From: Bog-756 sp963727955 | Lineage (GTDB): Bacteria > Actinomycetota > Acidimicrobiia > Acidimicrobiales > RAAP-2 | Reading direction: 5' to 3' | DNA length: 64,000 nt | Assembly: GCA_963727955.1 (NCBI GenBank) | Contig: CAVSII010000010.1 | Coordinates: forward strand, 257,192-321,191 | Shown here: piece by piece, positions 23,157 through 32,300 of the stretch | Layout of the letters: each line of letters opens with the position of its first letter | Position numbering within the stretch: the stretch's first letter is position 1 | The notes under the pieces: model-generated | Told to the model about the DNA's origin: nothing | Database searches by the model: none | What the model saw: only the letters and a program-made list of their open reading frames with translations | Position numbers and translations under genes: made by a program

Positions 23157-25154
23157 CTAGCGACCGACCTCGGCGACCACTCCCTCACGGGAACCCGGGG
23201 TGGCGGCGCGCCCTTGATCGGTGCCGTCGGGTGGCGCCGTTCCGGAGGGACCCTCGGGACCCGTACCTCCGCCAGTCACCTGAGCCAGCCCCCCGAGCAA
23301 TTCGAGCCACTTTTCGTCCTCATCGGGTGGCCGGAGGGAGCACCATTGCTCGAGCCGACTGAGGTTCGGATTGTAGAAAGGATCTTCCCGCTGGAGAACT
23401 TTTGTCCAGCGACGCAAGAATTCCTGGTAGTCCTGGTAGAAGCCAGACAAACCGCGACTGACCGACTCGTAATGTGTCAACTCGGCGTGAGGTGTGTAGA
23501 CCACCCGGTAGCCAGCCTGACCCAGCCGGATGCAGAAGTCGACGTCGTTGAAACCGACGGCGAAGGCTTCGTCAAACCCATCCAACTCCTCGAACACCGT
23601 CCGACGGACCAGCATGCAGGCAGCGGTGACGGCGCTGTAGCCGCGGATGACCGCGTCCCAGTGGAAGTAACCGCTCTGGTCCTTGGGCATGCCGATGAAG
23701 ATGTGGCTGGCCACACCGCCCAGGCCCAGCACCACACCGGCATGCTGAAGTTTGCCGTCCGGATAGATGAGCCGCGCCCCCACCGCTCCGACATCCGGTC
23801 GCTGTCCGAGCTCGACGAGAGCACGGAGCCAGCCTTCAGAGGTGGCCTCGATGTCATTGTTCAGAAACAGCAGCATGTCGGCGTCGCAGGTCGACGCCGC
23901 CTGGTTGTTGATGGCCGCCCAGTTGAATGGCCCCGGATAGTCGATGACCCTGGTAGAGGGTCGCCGCTCGAGGCGACGCCGCAGCTCGCAGGTCTCGGGC
24001 TCGGTGCTCCCGTTGTCGATCAGCACAACCTCGTGGATGGGATAGCCGGCCGATTTCTCCAGGGAGGCGAGGCACGAGACCGTCAGCGCGGCCTGATCCC
24101 GAAAGGGGATGACAACGGCTACCGTGGGCGCCCCGTCGATCTTCCGGCGCACGTGATAGGCCCCCTGGAAGGGGCCGCTGGTCACCGTACCGTCGATGCC
24201 CCTGCGGAACAGGGTGTCCTCGAGAACCCGACGGCTTGCTTGATGGGCCCAAGGCTTGGCATCGGTGTCTCCTGCCGCCGAGCCCGGAACGACCCTCCAG
24301 TGGTAGAGGACCTTCGGGATGTGCACGACCTGACGGGCCACCTCGGTCGATCGCAGCATCACGTCATAGTCCTGGCTCCCATCGAAGTCGGGGCGGAAGC
24401 CGCCGATCCGGCGGAGGAGCTCGCTTCGGATGGCCGTCACATGACCCAGGTACGGATAGGCAAGTAGAAGATCCGGGTCCCAGTCAGGCTTGAAGTGAGG
24501 CATGAATTGCCGATCGAGCTCATCGAGCTTGTCCTCGTCGGAGTAGATGACGTCAGCTTCCTGATGAGCGGCAATCACGCCGGCAATCTCGGACAGAGCA
24601 GCGGGGTCGAGGACGTCGTCGTGATCCAGCAGAACAACGAACTCGCCCTCGGCCTCGGCCAAGGCTCTGTTGGTGGCTCGGGAGATACCACCGTTCCGTT
24701 CGAGAGACAGCGCTTTGATCCGCTGGTCGGAGGCAGCGAACTCCCTCATCAGCTCAGCCAGCTCCGGATCCTCGGAGCCGTCGTCGCACAGGCACAGCTC
24801 CCAGTTCTGGTAGGTCTGGGCCGCCACCGACAGGACACACGCACGGAAGAACCACAGGGACGGGCGATAGACCGGAACCACGACGCTCAGGAGCGGGCCC
24901 CGAGTGGGGAGCTCCGGTCCCGTGCCCTCGGCCTCCTCCTCGTCCCGACGCAGACGGTTCAGGTGCAGCCAGTGCCAGTAGGCAGGGGGGAAACCGGCTG
25001 CATTGATGCCCCAGCTGAGCTGGGTCGACGACGGACCCGGCTGTTCGGATAGGGACTCGGCCAGACGGTCGGTCATCCAACCCAGCGTGGCCACCACCGG
25101 GTCCTCGGGCGGGGGGATCCCGGCGACTTCACCGCCCCGCGGGCGATCAGCCAT
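23157..25154 (-). CDS. Glycosyltransferase with two family 2 domains
   Basis: 665 aa. Residues about 85-310 hold the first GT-A domain (LLSVVVPVYRPSLWFFRACV, CLCDDGSEDPELAELM, NGGISRATNRALAEAEG, LLDHDDVLDP, DEDKLD, DYDVMLR). Residues about 350-590 hold the second (TVAVVIPFRDQAALTVSCLA, VLIDNGSTEPET, NWAAINNQAA, LFLNNDIEATS, AACMLVRRTVFEELDGFDE, FNDVDFCIRLGQAGYRVVYTP). Tandem GT2 proteins of this type build rhamnose-rich or O-antigen-like chains. No membrane segment is visible. The N-terminal YWHWLHLNRLRRDEEE is a feature of surface-glycan synthases. Divergent from the 25.7-27.4 kb pair. Confidence 0.9.
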   Translation of the reverse strand: MADRPRGGEVAGIPPPEDPVVATLGWMTDRLAESLSEQPGPSSTQLSWGINAAGFPPAYWHWLHLNRLRRDEEEAEGTGPELPTRGPLLSVVVPVYRPSLWFFRACVLSVAAQTYQNWELCLCDDGSEDPELAELMREFAASDQRIKALSLERNGGISRATNRALAEAEGEFVVLLDHDDVLDPAALSEIAGVIAAHQEADVIYSDEDKLDELDRQFMPHFKPDWDPDLLLAYPYLGHVTAIRSELLRRIGGFRPDFDGSQDYDVMLRSTEVARQVVHIPKVLYHWRVVPGSAAGDTDAKPWAHQASRRVLEDTLFRRGIDGTVTSGPFQGAYHVRRKIDGAPTVAVVIPFRDQAALTVSCLASLEKSAGYPIHEVVLIDNGSTEPETCELRRRLERRPSTRVIDYPGPFNWAAINNQAASTCDADMLLFLNNDIEATSEGWLRALVELGQRPDVGAVGARLIYPDGKLQHAGVVLGLGGVASHIFIGMPKDQSGYFHWDAVIRGYSAVTAACMLVRRTVFEELDGFDEAFAVGFNDVDFCIRLGQAGYRVVYTPHAELTHYESVSRGLSGFYQDYQEFLRRWTKVLQREDPFYNPNLSRLEQWCSLRPPDEDEKWLELLGGLAQVTGGGTGPEGPSGTAPPDGTDQGRAATPGSREGVVAEVGR

Positions 25155-25672
25155 CGGAGTGGGTTCGCCCGGTTGGCTGTGAGCTCCCTGCTTGTCGGCT
25201 GGGAGGGCAGATCGCCACGCTGGCTACAGGACCGGCGACGGATCGATCGGACTCCTCCAGTCTCTGCACAACGCCGAGTAGATTAACACGGTGCCGGTTC
25301 TCAGAACCTTCGATCGGGGAGCCCGTTTCGCACCCCTGATGGCGCCGCTGATGCCCGCGTCTGAACGCTCCGATTCACCACTGGAGGAGTGGAAGCGGGC
25401 CGAGGTGGGACATGACCTTTCCTGTGCCACGAATCGGCGCTGTACCACAGCTACAATCCGCGGAGCAGTGGCCGACGACAAGGTGAGAGGCAGGCCGACA
25501 GGGTGAGGCACGCTGGACCGCCCGAAATGGGTGACGCCCAGAAGAATCCCTGGTCGAAACTCCTTTTTGATCAGTGAGCGTGACCGCACTGTTCAGCCTC
25601 CTTGGGTGAGGACATGTCGGGGGCCCTGTGGGCATCTGAGGTGTACATCAACACGAGAGAGCGAGCGACGAA
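25155..25672. other. 518-bp divergent intergenic region
   Basis: Lies between the minus-strand tandem glycosyltransferase and the plus-strand pair. No supported gene, tRNA or long inverted repeat was found. It must hold both promoters; the A/T-richer stretch TAGATTAACAC near 25282 is the likeliest element. Confidence 0.45.
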
Positions 25673-26179
25673 GTGGGAGAGACTGCACTTGACCCCGAGG
25701 AGTTTCTCGAGCGGCTCAAGGCCGAACATCGCGTGCTCCGATGGGAACCGGTCCCGCCCGACCAGATCCGGCGGGACAGCACCACACGGCAGGTAAGGAG
25801 CCCCGAGGACCTCGCCTACCTGCACGCCCATTGGGCGCTCCCGGACACGTTCGATCCGGCTGACGCCGGGGGCGGGGTTCGAGGAAAGGCAGTGGGCATC
25901 GTCGGTCGCCTCGTTTTCCGGGTTCTCGGTCGCTACCTCCGTGAGGAGCGCGAGCTGGTCAGCCATATTGTGCGGGTGAACGACGCTCTCGAGCGCCGCT
26001 GCGACGAACTGACCCTCCGGTGCGAGCAGCTCAACCAGGACATGATCAGCCGACAGGTCGCCGAGGCGGCCAACCAGGCCAAGTTGGCTGCGTGGCTCCA
26101 CCTCGAGCCGCCGTCAGCGGCCAAGGCCGACGGACGAGGAAAAGGGAAGGTTGCCCGGGACGACGCCCCGATTCGATGA
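25673..26179 (+). CDS. Hypothetical protein of a glycan locus with coiled-coil C-terminus
   Basis: 168 aa from GTG 25673. Not assigned to a named family. It has an acidic start (LDPEEFLERLKAEHRVLRWE), then SPEDLAYLHAHWALPDTFDP, then a hydrophobic/basic helix KAVGIVGRLVFRVLGRYLREE, a predicted coiled coil (RVNDALERRCDELTLRCEQL) and a basic tail. Similar N-terminal segments are found beside or fused to actinobacterial glycan methyltransferases or glycosyltransferases, as far as I recall. The stop overlaps the next start (ATGA), so it is coupled to the downstream glycosyltransferase and is probably an accessory or scaffold protein. Confidence 0.7.
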   Translation: MGETALDPEEFLERLKAEHRVLRWEPVPPDQIRRDSTTRQVRSPEDLAYLHAHWALPDTFDPADAGGGVRGKAVGIVGRLVFRVLGRYLREERELVSHIVRVNDALERRCDELTLRCEQLNQDMISRQVAEAANQAKLAAWLHLEPPSAAKADGRGKGKVARDDAPIR

Positions 26180-27402
26180 GTGCCGTCCGGCAGGATCTGC
26201 CCACCTCTACGTCTGGCCAACGAAAGGGGACCCGGCCGGTGGTGGCCATTATGGCCACGCACTGGGAGTCCCGGTCCGAGGAAGGCTGGATCACCCGGCA
26301 GGTGGCCGGAGCGCTGGCCTGTGCCGCCGATGTTCACGTGATCACGCCCGAGGGGGACGTCGCCGGAACCTCGGTGGACAGTGTTTTCTCCCTGCACAGG
26401 TTGGCCACCCCCGTGGATCCCCTTGCCGAGGTTCGCCGGGATCTGCTGATCGAGGGTTTGTCGGCCAGCACCACGGTCGACAGGGCAGGAGTGGCGGATG
26501 AGGTAGATGAGCTGCTCGACCGGGGTCTGGTCGAGCCGTGGTGCGACGCCACCGCGGTTCTGTCGGCCGTAGGACCAGACCTCATCCTCATCGCTGGCCA
26601 CCAGAACGTCGGCGCGTTGACCGCCGTCGACCGGGGCAACGTCGGCGCGGAGTTGGTGTTGTTGGCACTTGCCTCCGACGACGACGCCGTGGCCTTTCCC
26701 CACTTCGATCACATCATCGAGCGGTGCACCTCTGTACTGACCGTCACCGAGTCAGAAGGCTCGTCGATAGCGGATCACCACGGGAACCCGGAAAAGGTGC
26801 ACCGGATTGGAGCACCCCTCTCCGCCAATTCCAGTGTGCTGGGCGAACCGAACACCTGGGTGGGAGACAACGAGACCATCGTGGTCGTCACCGAAGTGGC
26901 GACCGACTCCGATCACGATGAAACCGAGCTTGCCCGGCTCATCCGACTCCAGTTCCCTGACAATCCGGTGGGCGTCATCCATACCGACGCTTTCGACGCC
27001 TGGCACCAGGGACGGCTCAACCGTGGGTGGGCCGTGCAGCGATCGAGCGATCTGGCCCGGCTGATGGCCTGGGCCCGGGTCACCGTCGATCTGCACCCGG
27101 GAAAGCTCTTCGCCCGACGGTCGGTCGACTCCCTTCTCTACGGCACACCGATCGTCGTCCCTGCCCACAGTCGGGCACGCGAGCACGCCGCTCGGGGGCG
27201 GGGTGGACTGTGGTTCGCCGATCCAGCGGAGCTCACCTGGTGCATCGAGGCGGTCCTCGAGAGCCCGGTGCACGACTCGTTGGCTCGCCAGGGGAGGGCC
27301 TACGCCGAGGAAGAGTACGGCTCGACCGAGCGGTTCATCGAGCGGGTGGTGGAAAGTTGCGGCCTGACCTCCGCTGCGGTGCCCGCTCGGATCACAGCCT
27401 GA
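26176..27402 (+). CDS. Glycosyltransferase, GT-B-like
   Basis: 408 aa from ATG 26176, which overlaps the previous stop. It starts with a basic tail and a Rossmann strand VVAIMATHWESRSEEGWITRQVAGAL. A second Rossmann half contains ETIVVVTEVATDSDHDETELARLI, then WAVQRSSDLARLMAWARVTVDLHPG and RSVDSLLYGTPIVVPAHSRAREHAA, ending in FADPAELTWCIEAVL. This layout matches family 4-type glycosyltransferases, with the donor-binding Glu-rich region replaced by SVDSLLYGTPIV. The acceptor is unknown. It ends 66 bases before the convergent ppx gene. Confidence 0.78.
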   Translation: MSAVRQDLPTSTSGQRKGTRPVVAIMATHWESRSEEGWITRQVAGALACAADVHVITPEGDVAGTSVDSVFSLHRLATPVDPLAEVRRDLLIEGLSASTTVDRAGVADEVDELLDRGLVEPWCDATAVLSAVGPDLILIAGHQNVGALTAVDRGNVGAELVLLALASDDDAVAFPHFDHIIERCTSVLTVTESEGSSIADHHGNPEKVHRIGAPLSANSSVLGEPNTWVGDNETIVVVTEVATDSDHDETELARLIRLQFPDNPVGVIHTDAFDAWHQGRLNRGWAVQRSSDLARLMAWARVTVDLHPGKLFARRSVDSLLYGTPIVVPAHSRAREHAARGRGGLWFADPAELTWCIEAVLESPVHDSLARQGRAYAEEEYGSTERFIERVVESCGLTSAAVPARITA

Positions 27403-27467
27403 GCTCGGCCCGGCCAGCACGCCGTGTGGCAGGGCGTCCGATCGTCGGCCCGGTTGAGGCGCCGCAG

Positions 27468-28397
27468 TCACACCAGAAGGCTGGCCACCATCCCGTCCAG
27501 GATGTCCGACTCGGACACCAGGCACTCGTCGAAGCCGAACCGGGACATCACCTCGGCCAGGATCATGGCGCCGCCGACGATGACATCCTCCCGCCCCGGC
27601 ACCATGCCGGCGCGATCGAGACGGGCCTCTCGAACCTCGGCGGCCAACGTCCGGTACCAGGCCATAACGCTGGCCAGGCTCAACACGGCATGGTGAACTT
27701 GTTCACGGTCGTACTCATCGAGGCCCAACTGCAACGACGCCAATGTACTGACGGTACCGGCCAGGCCCACCAGGCACCGGGCCGTATCCAGTCGAGGATG
27801 GGTCGCCTTGGCCTCGTCGAGCAGCCTTCCTATCATCGACTCGCCGTTGGCCAACTCCATCGGTGCGGGTGGATCGGCCAACAGGTACCGCTCGGTCACT
27901 CGTACGCAACCGACCTGGAGTGAGACGGCGACGATGGCCGGGTCATCAGGCCCTGACCCGGCCACCAGCTCGGTCGACCCTCCCCCGATGTCCACGATGA
28001 GGAAAGGACCGGCGGCGGCATCGAGGTCGGACAGTGCCCCGGCCATCGACAGTCGTGCCTCCTCGGTTCCGGCCAGCAGCTCGGGTGTGGTTCCGGCCGC
28101 CTCGCCTGCTGCTCTGAGGAACTCGTCCCCATTGGTGGCGTCGCGCGCTGCCGAGGTGGCCACCAACCGGCTACGCACCACGCCCAGACGCTCCATCACC
28201 TGCCGATACTCTCGAAGGACCGACAGGCACCGGTCCATGGCTTCGTCTGACAGCTCGCCCGTGGCGTCTACTCCCTCACCCAGGCGGGTGATCCGCATGA
28301 GGCGCTCGAGGGGCTGGCCCTTGGCATCGACAATGAACAGGCGCGTGGAATTGGTTCCACAATCAATGGCCGCCACCGGTCCCACGGGTCGCATCAC
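27468..28397 (-). CDS. ppx: Exopolyphosphatase / Ppx-GppA phosphatase
   Basis: 309 aa, the length of the short actinobacterial form (Rv0496/Rv1026 type). ASKHA fold: VAAIDCGTNSTRLFIVD (phosphate 1 loop), RLGEGVDATGELS, ATSAARDATNGDEFL, LIVDIGGGSTELVAG (phosphate 2), and VGLAGTVSTLASL with GGAMILAEVM (adenosine-type loop). It releases phosphate from polyphosphate or hydrolyses pppGpp. In actinobacteria this gene often follows eno, FtsB/DivIC and DUF501. Here a nucleotide-sugar operon separates it from that block. Confidence 0.92.
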   Translation of the reverse strand: MMRPVGPVAAIDCGTNSTRLFIVDAKGQPLERLMRITRLGEGVDATGELSDEAMDRCLSVLREYRQVMERLGVVRSRLVATSAARDATNGDEFLRAAGEAAGTTPELLAGTEEARLSMAGALSDLDAAAGPFLIVDIGGGSTELVAGSGPDDPAIVAVSLQVGCVRVTERYLLADPPAPMELANGESMIGRLLDEAKATHPRLDTARCLVGLAGTVSTLASLQLGLDEYDREQVHHAVLSLASVMAWYRTLAAEVREARLDRAGMVPGREDVIVGGAMILAEVMSRFGFDECLVSESDILDGMVASLLV

Positions 28398-28622
28398 TCT
28401 TTGCTACCACGACGGTGGTCGGACCGCACCACCGCGTATCACGAACCGGCGGCCGTCTGTGGCGGGCTCTGCCGGCTCAAGCTCGACCCCGCTGAATCTG
28501 AGAAGCCGGGACTGGGACTCTGGATCCGCCATTTCAACCTCCGATTCGGGCCAGGCAAGCCCCGATCCGATTCATTCGCTGATCCCGTGCACAGGACATC
28601 CGGGTGCCCGGACATCCGAGGA

Positions 28623-29648
28623 TCAGATGGTGCCGTCGGCGACCGCCTTCTCGATCCAGGGGACCACATCCTGCAGGATCTTCTCGAGCGAGGTGGTGGC
28701 CTCGAATCCGAGGATCCTCTTTGCCTTTTCGGTGGCCGGCACCCTGCGGTTCACGTCGTGCTCGAACGGAGGGTCGGAGACCCAGCGGAAGGGCGTCTCG
28801 GGACCCTTGATGGCAGCCCAGATAGCCTCGGCCAACTCGAGAACCGTGGTCGATTCGGGTGTGGATAGATTGAAATCCTCGTTGAGTGCGTCCGGGTGCT
28901 GCATGGCGGTGACAATTCCCTCGGCCAGATCGGCGCCGAAGGTGTAGTGGCGGATCTGGGTACCGTCGCCCAGGATGTGGAGGGGATCCTGACCCTTGAG
29001 CACCTTCTGCACCAGGTCGGGGACGACGTGGCTCATGGCCAGGCGGACATTGCCGCTCAGGATCTCCACGTCGCCGAGCGCCCGGCGCTCACCCACTCCC
29101 ACGCAGTTGAAAGGCCGCACGATCGTATAGGGGAGCCCGTACTGGTCGAAGGCGGCCCGGGCGAAGTATTCGACGGCGAGCTTCTGGAACCCGTAGGAAG
29201 AGACGGGCGGTGGGACGTCGTGCTCCTGACCTTCGTACGAGGGCCAGGCGTCCGCCGACTCGAAGACCATCGACGAGCTCAGGTATGTCACTTTTTGAAG
29301 GCGACCGCTCTCGTGGGCCCGGATGGCTGCATCGCAGGACGATGCAGTGATGCGCTCGTTGGTAGCCAGCAGATCGTAGGCGTAGGTATGGAAGTACGAG
29401 ATTCCACCGATCATGGCCGCACCGGCAATGAAGTGGTCGCAGCCACTCAGCTCGGTGGTCATCAGATCGGCATCCCGGGCGTCGCCCTCGATGAAGCGGT
29501 ACCGCGGATGGTCGTCATAGGACCGTCGCACCGGGCCGTACTTGGAATAGTTGTCGATGCCCACTACGTCGTGGCCACGATCCAGCAGCTCCTTGACCAC
29601 ATAGCCACCGATGAATCCGGCCGATCCACTTACCATCACTGTGCTCAT
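28623..29648 (-). CDS. NAD-dependent nucleotide-sugar epimerase/dehydratase
   Basis: 341 aa from ATG 29648, which overlaps the stop of the upstream glycosyltransferase gene (ATGA). Extended SDR with STVMVSGSAGFIGGYVVKEL (nucleotide binding), a YLSSSMVFES serine strand and the catalytic VSSYGFQKLAVEYFA (YxxxK). TIVRPFNCVGVGERRA, ILGDGTQIRHYTFGADLAEG and NLSTPESTTVLELAE are typical of UDP-glucose/GDP-mannose epimerases and related reductases. The exact reaction is not readable. Third gene of an operon with a nucleotide-sugar dehydrogenase and a glycosyltransferase. Confidence 0.9.
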   Translation of the reverse strand: MSTVMVSGSAGFIGGYVVKELLDRGHDVVGIDNYSKYGPVRRSYDDHPRYRFIEGDARDADLMTTELSGCDHFIAGAAMIGGISYFHTYAYDLLATNERITASSCDAAIRAHESGRLQKVTYLSSSMVFESADAWPSYEGQEHDVPPPVSSYGFQKLAVEYFARAAFDQYGLPYTIVRPFNCVGVGERRALGDVEILSGNVRLAMSHVVPDLVQKVLKGQDPLHILGDGTQIRHYTFGADLAEGIVTAMQHPDALNEDFNLSTPESTTVLELAEAIWAAIKGPETPFRWVSDPPFEHDVNRRVPATEKAKRILGFEATTSLEKILQDVVPWIEKAVADGTI

Positions 29649-30391
29649 TGACGTCCTCTCCGATCGCCGGCAGCCCGAATCTGGTCCACGGTGAGGCGCG
29701 GACCGAAGGCAAAACTCCACCAGCGCAGGTAGTCGGGTAGCCAGCTCACCAGCTTGAAGTTTGACACACCCTGGTGGCGCTCCAACCAGATCGTCGGCAA
29801 CTCCGCCACGGGCAGACGGGCTCGCCTGGCCTTGGCCACGAGCTCGATGCCGATCTCGAACCCGGCGGTCGAGGTGATCCCCACGCTTCGGACAAATCCG
29901 ACGTCATAAGCCTTGAACGAATTGGTTGCGTCGCGGGTTCCCACTCGGGCCAGGGCCCACAGCGACAGCCCGGCCATCCTCGACAACAGCCCCTTGAGGA
30001 ATGGGCCCCCCACCTGCTGTCCTCCACGCGAATACCTCGAGGCAGCAGCGATGACCACACCTCGCTCGACCAGCCGCACCAAGTGATCGATCTGCTCAGG
30101 GTCGTCACACCCATCAGCCATCGTGACCACGATGACATCGGCCGTCGCCCGCTCTATTCCGAACCGGATCGCCTGAGCCGGACCCGGTTGTACGTCATTG
30201 ACCAGACAGTGGATATGAGGATTGCGGTTGGCGTACTTCTCTACGTAAGGGACGGTACTGTCATCGGGGGAATCGACCACGACCACGATCTCCGATGGCA
30301 ACTCCACAGCCTCGATCAACCGACTGAGGACGTTTTCGATATCGGATCCCTCGTTGTAGGCGGGGATCACGATGGACACTCGGGGCTTCAC
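29645..30391 (-). CDS. Family 2 glycosyltransferase, polyprenyl-phosphate type
   Basis: 248 aa, overlapping its neighbours by four bases on each side. GT-A domain: RVSIVIPAYNEGSDIENVL, VVVDSPDDSTV, GPAQAIRFGIERATAD, TMADGCDDPEQID (DxD-type site), ASRYSRGGQQ, and TNSFKAYDVGFV. Single-domain enzyme without membrane helices. It resembles Dpm1-like transferases that load a polyprenyl phosphate. Presumably uses the sugar made by its operon partners. Confidence 0.88.
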   Translation of the reverse strand: MKPRVSIVIPAYNEGSDIENVLSRLIEAVELPSEIVVVVDSPDDSTVPYVEKYANRNPHIHCLVNDVQPGPAQAIRFGIERATADVIVVTMADGCDDPEQIDHLVRLVERGVVIAAASRYSRGGQQVGGPFLKGLLSRMAGLSLWALARVGTRDATNSFKAYDVGFVRSVGITSTAGFEIGIELVAKARRARLPVAELPTIWLERHQGVSNFKLVSWLPDYLRWWSFAFGPRLTVDQIRAAGDRRGRQ

Positions 30392-31587
30392 ACCACCACC
30401 CCATCGCCTCTCAGGTTCCAGATGTCCACCACGGGCTGGTCGATGACCAGATCGGCGTAGGTCCTGTGCGGTGCTCCGATCACGATCAGATCGGATCGAT
30501 CGAGGACCTGGTCGAGCGGGGCCAGGTTGTCGTCGACGGTCACGTAGGGATCAGTGGTCAGGACCTGCTTGGCCCGCACGTTGAGCACCCGCTTGAGCTT
30601 GTAGGAGAGACTGGATCGATTGTCGTCGGACTCACCTTTGAAGGCCATTCCCAGGATCCCCACCGTCATCGAGTCCAGGTCATAGCGGGCGGCCAGGCGT
30701 GACACGATGTAAAGGGGGAGTCCTTCGTTGATCTGCATGCTGGCTTGTCCCAGCGCGAAATTGTTGTTGTTGAATGCGGCCAGCTGCATGGTGTCCTTCA
30801 GCAGGCAGGGGCCGGCGGCGAACCCGGGACCGGGAAGGTCTGCTGCCCGCGGGTAGTCCTGCACGACCGCCTTGCGGATGGTCTCGTAGTCGAGGCCGAA
30901 GTCGTTGGCCATCATGTAGAGCTGGTTGGCGGCGGCGAACTTGATGTACCGGTACGAATTGGTGAAGAGCTTGGCTAGCTCAGCCTCTTCAGGAGCGACA
31001 CGGATGATGGTCGGGGTGAGGTGTCCGAACAGAGCGGCAGCGCGTTCATAGGCGCGTTCGGTTCGAGCGGCCACGATCTGGGGAAGTGAGTGGAGCTCTT
31101 CCATGGCCCGTCCTTCGGCGATCCGCTCGGGGCAGAAGGCCACGTCAATGGATCGCCCGAGCCGGTCGATCAGCCGCTCGACCATCCGGGTGACCCCGGG
31201 AAACACAGTGCTGCGGAGAATGAGGAGCTGGCCGTCCACCAGCTGGTCGGCGACGGCCTCGACGGCGTCGACGACGGCCTGTGGATCGGGATTCAGATAC
31301 TCGTCCACCGGCGTCCCGATGACCACGACCAGGTGCTCCCCTCCGGCCACGGCGGAGTGATCGGCGGTGGCCGTCAGGGTGCCGGCGGCCAGTGTGCGGG
31401 CCAGAACCTCCGGTGCCCCCGGCTCCCGATTGGGCATCTTGCCCGACCGCACCCGGTCCACCGCGGCGTAGTTGGTGTCGTACAGCACGACCCGTAGGCC
31501 CTGGTCGGCGAAAGCAAGACCCAGAGGGAGCCCGACGTGGCCGCATCCTCCCAGAACCGTGATGTCGCTACTCCACGCCTGCGCCAT
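30388..31587 (-). CDS. UDP-glucose/UDP-N-acetylmannosamine-type nucleotide-sugar dehydrogenase
   Basis: 399 aa from ATG 31587, seven bases after a TAACTT -10 box; the open frame to 32064 overlaps DUF501 and is not needed. NAD domain ITVLGGCGHVGLPLGLAFAD, VVVIGTPVDEYLNPDP, LRSTVFPGVT, FCPERIAEGRAMEEL. The central helix EAELAKLFTNSYRYIKFAAANQL and the catalytic Cys loop GFAAGPCLLKDTMQL come next. A C-terminal UDP domain has VGILGMAFKGESDDNRSSLSYKL. It oxidises a UDP-hexose twice to the uronate (WecC/Ugd family). First gene of the operon running to 28623. Confidence 0.92.
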   Translation of the reverse strand: MAQAWSSDITVLGGCGHVGLPLGLAFADQGLRVVLYDTNYAAVDRVRSGKMPNREPGAPEVLARTLAAGTLTATADHSAVAGGEHLVVVIGTPVDEYLNPDPQAVVDAVEAVADQLVDGQLLILRSTVFPGVTRMVERLIDRLGRSIDVAFCPERIAEGRAMEELHSLPQIVAARTERAYERAAALFGHLTPTIIRVAPEEAELAKLFTNSYRYIKFAAANQLYMMANDFGLDYETIRKAVVQDYPRAADLPGPGFAAGPCLLKDTMQLAAFNNNNFALGQASMQINEGLPLYIVSRLAARYDLDSMTVGILGMAFKGESDDNRSSLSYKLKRVLNVRAKQVLTTDPYVTVDDNLAPLDQVLDRSDLIVIGAPHRTYADLVIDQPVVDIWNLRGDGVVV

Positions 31588-31594
31588 CCCTGAC

Positions 31595-31600
31595 AAGTTA
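31595..31600 (-). promoter_or_regulatory. -10 box TAACTT for the nucleotide-sugar operon
   Basis: TANNNT on the minus strand seven bases before ATG 31587. It shows that the operon 31587-28623 has its own promoter, separate from the eno block. Confidence 0.5.
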
Positions 31601-31760
31601 GTGCATGGGTCTGCGAATAGTGACGAGCCGGACCGCTCTATCCCAGCTGGGCTCAGCTCGGATTTTGACCTCCCACCCAATCCTCGACTTCGTGCGGGAA
31701 GCGTGGCGTCTCCTTCTCTCCGGGAGGTTCGTTGGTCAGTTCTCCGGAAGGGTTCGCTGG

Positions 31761-32300
31761 TCAGCACGGGGCGACGTGGAGGCCGATCTGCGAGGCTGTC
31801 CACTCCCCCACGGGATCCTCCCCCCCGACGAGCCACCAGGCGAGATGGGCATGGAGGCACTTGACTCCCTGACGGGTGCCGCCAACGCCGCCCGACGGTC
31901 GAGGACCCAGGTGGTCGGCGGAGATGAGAGCGTCCCGCTCGGTGGCGTAGCGAAGATGTGCCTCGGCCAAACGCTCGGCTGACACGGCGGCTTCGGCCTG
32001 TCTCACCCCTCCCTTCGACTCGAGAGTGGAGACCGCTTCGCGGAGACTCTGGTCGACCAACCAATATCGGGTGGGCATCGGCGTTCCGTCAAACAGAAAC
32101 GGGGCGTTGGCAATGACCGCAGGCACACCATCGTCATTACGGACGACCACTTCGAATTCACCGGCCGGAGCGCGGCCGAGCAGTGCGGCTACGACCGTCT
32201 CATCCGGTGTCGTGGGGTCTGAGGGCGAAGAGGTCGGCTCGGTCGGGTTGGGCGGGGAGCCGGGGTGAACGCCTGAAGAGTCGTCCGGCCCCGAGCTCAC
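31761..32300 (-). CDS. DUF501 family protein
   Basis: 179 aa. A disordered acidic/Ser/Pro N-terminus (about 35 residues) leads to VVAALLGRAPAGEFEVVVRNDDGVPAVI, then FLFDGTPMPTRYWLVD, SRLE-like LESKGGVRQAEAAV, and the C-terminal GVKCLHAHLAWWLVGGEDPVG. The last block, with Cys and two His, is the DUF501 signature. Function unknown; the family sits next to eno and FtsB/DivIC in many actinobacteria. The GTG start overlaps the TGA of the FtsB/DivIC-like gene (GTGA). Confidence 0.9.
   Translation of the reverse strand: MSSGPDDSSGVHPGSPPNPTEPTSSPSDPTTPDETVVAALLGRAPAGEFEVVVRNDDGVPAVIANAPFLFDGTPMPTRYWLVDQSLREAVSTLESKGGVRQAEAAVSAERLAEAHLRYATERDALISADHLGPRPSGGVGGTRQGVKCLHAHLAWWLVGGEDPVGEWTASQIGLHVAPC

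Noticed and set aside
30388..32064. Long 558-codon version of the nucleotide-sugar dehydrogenase
   Set aside because: The extra 159 residues are Arg/Ser-rich, overlap DUF501 and lie upstream of a well-placed -10 box and ATG 31587.
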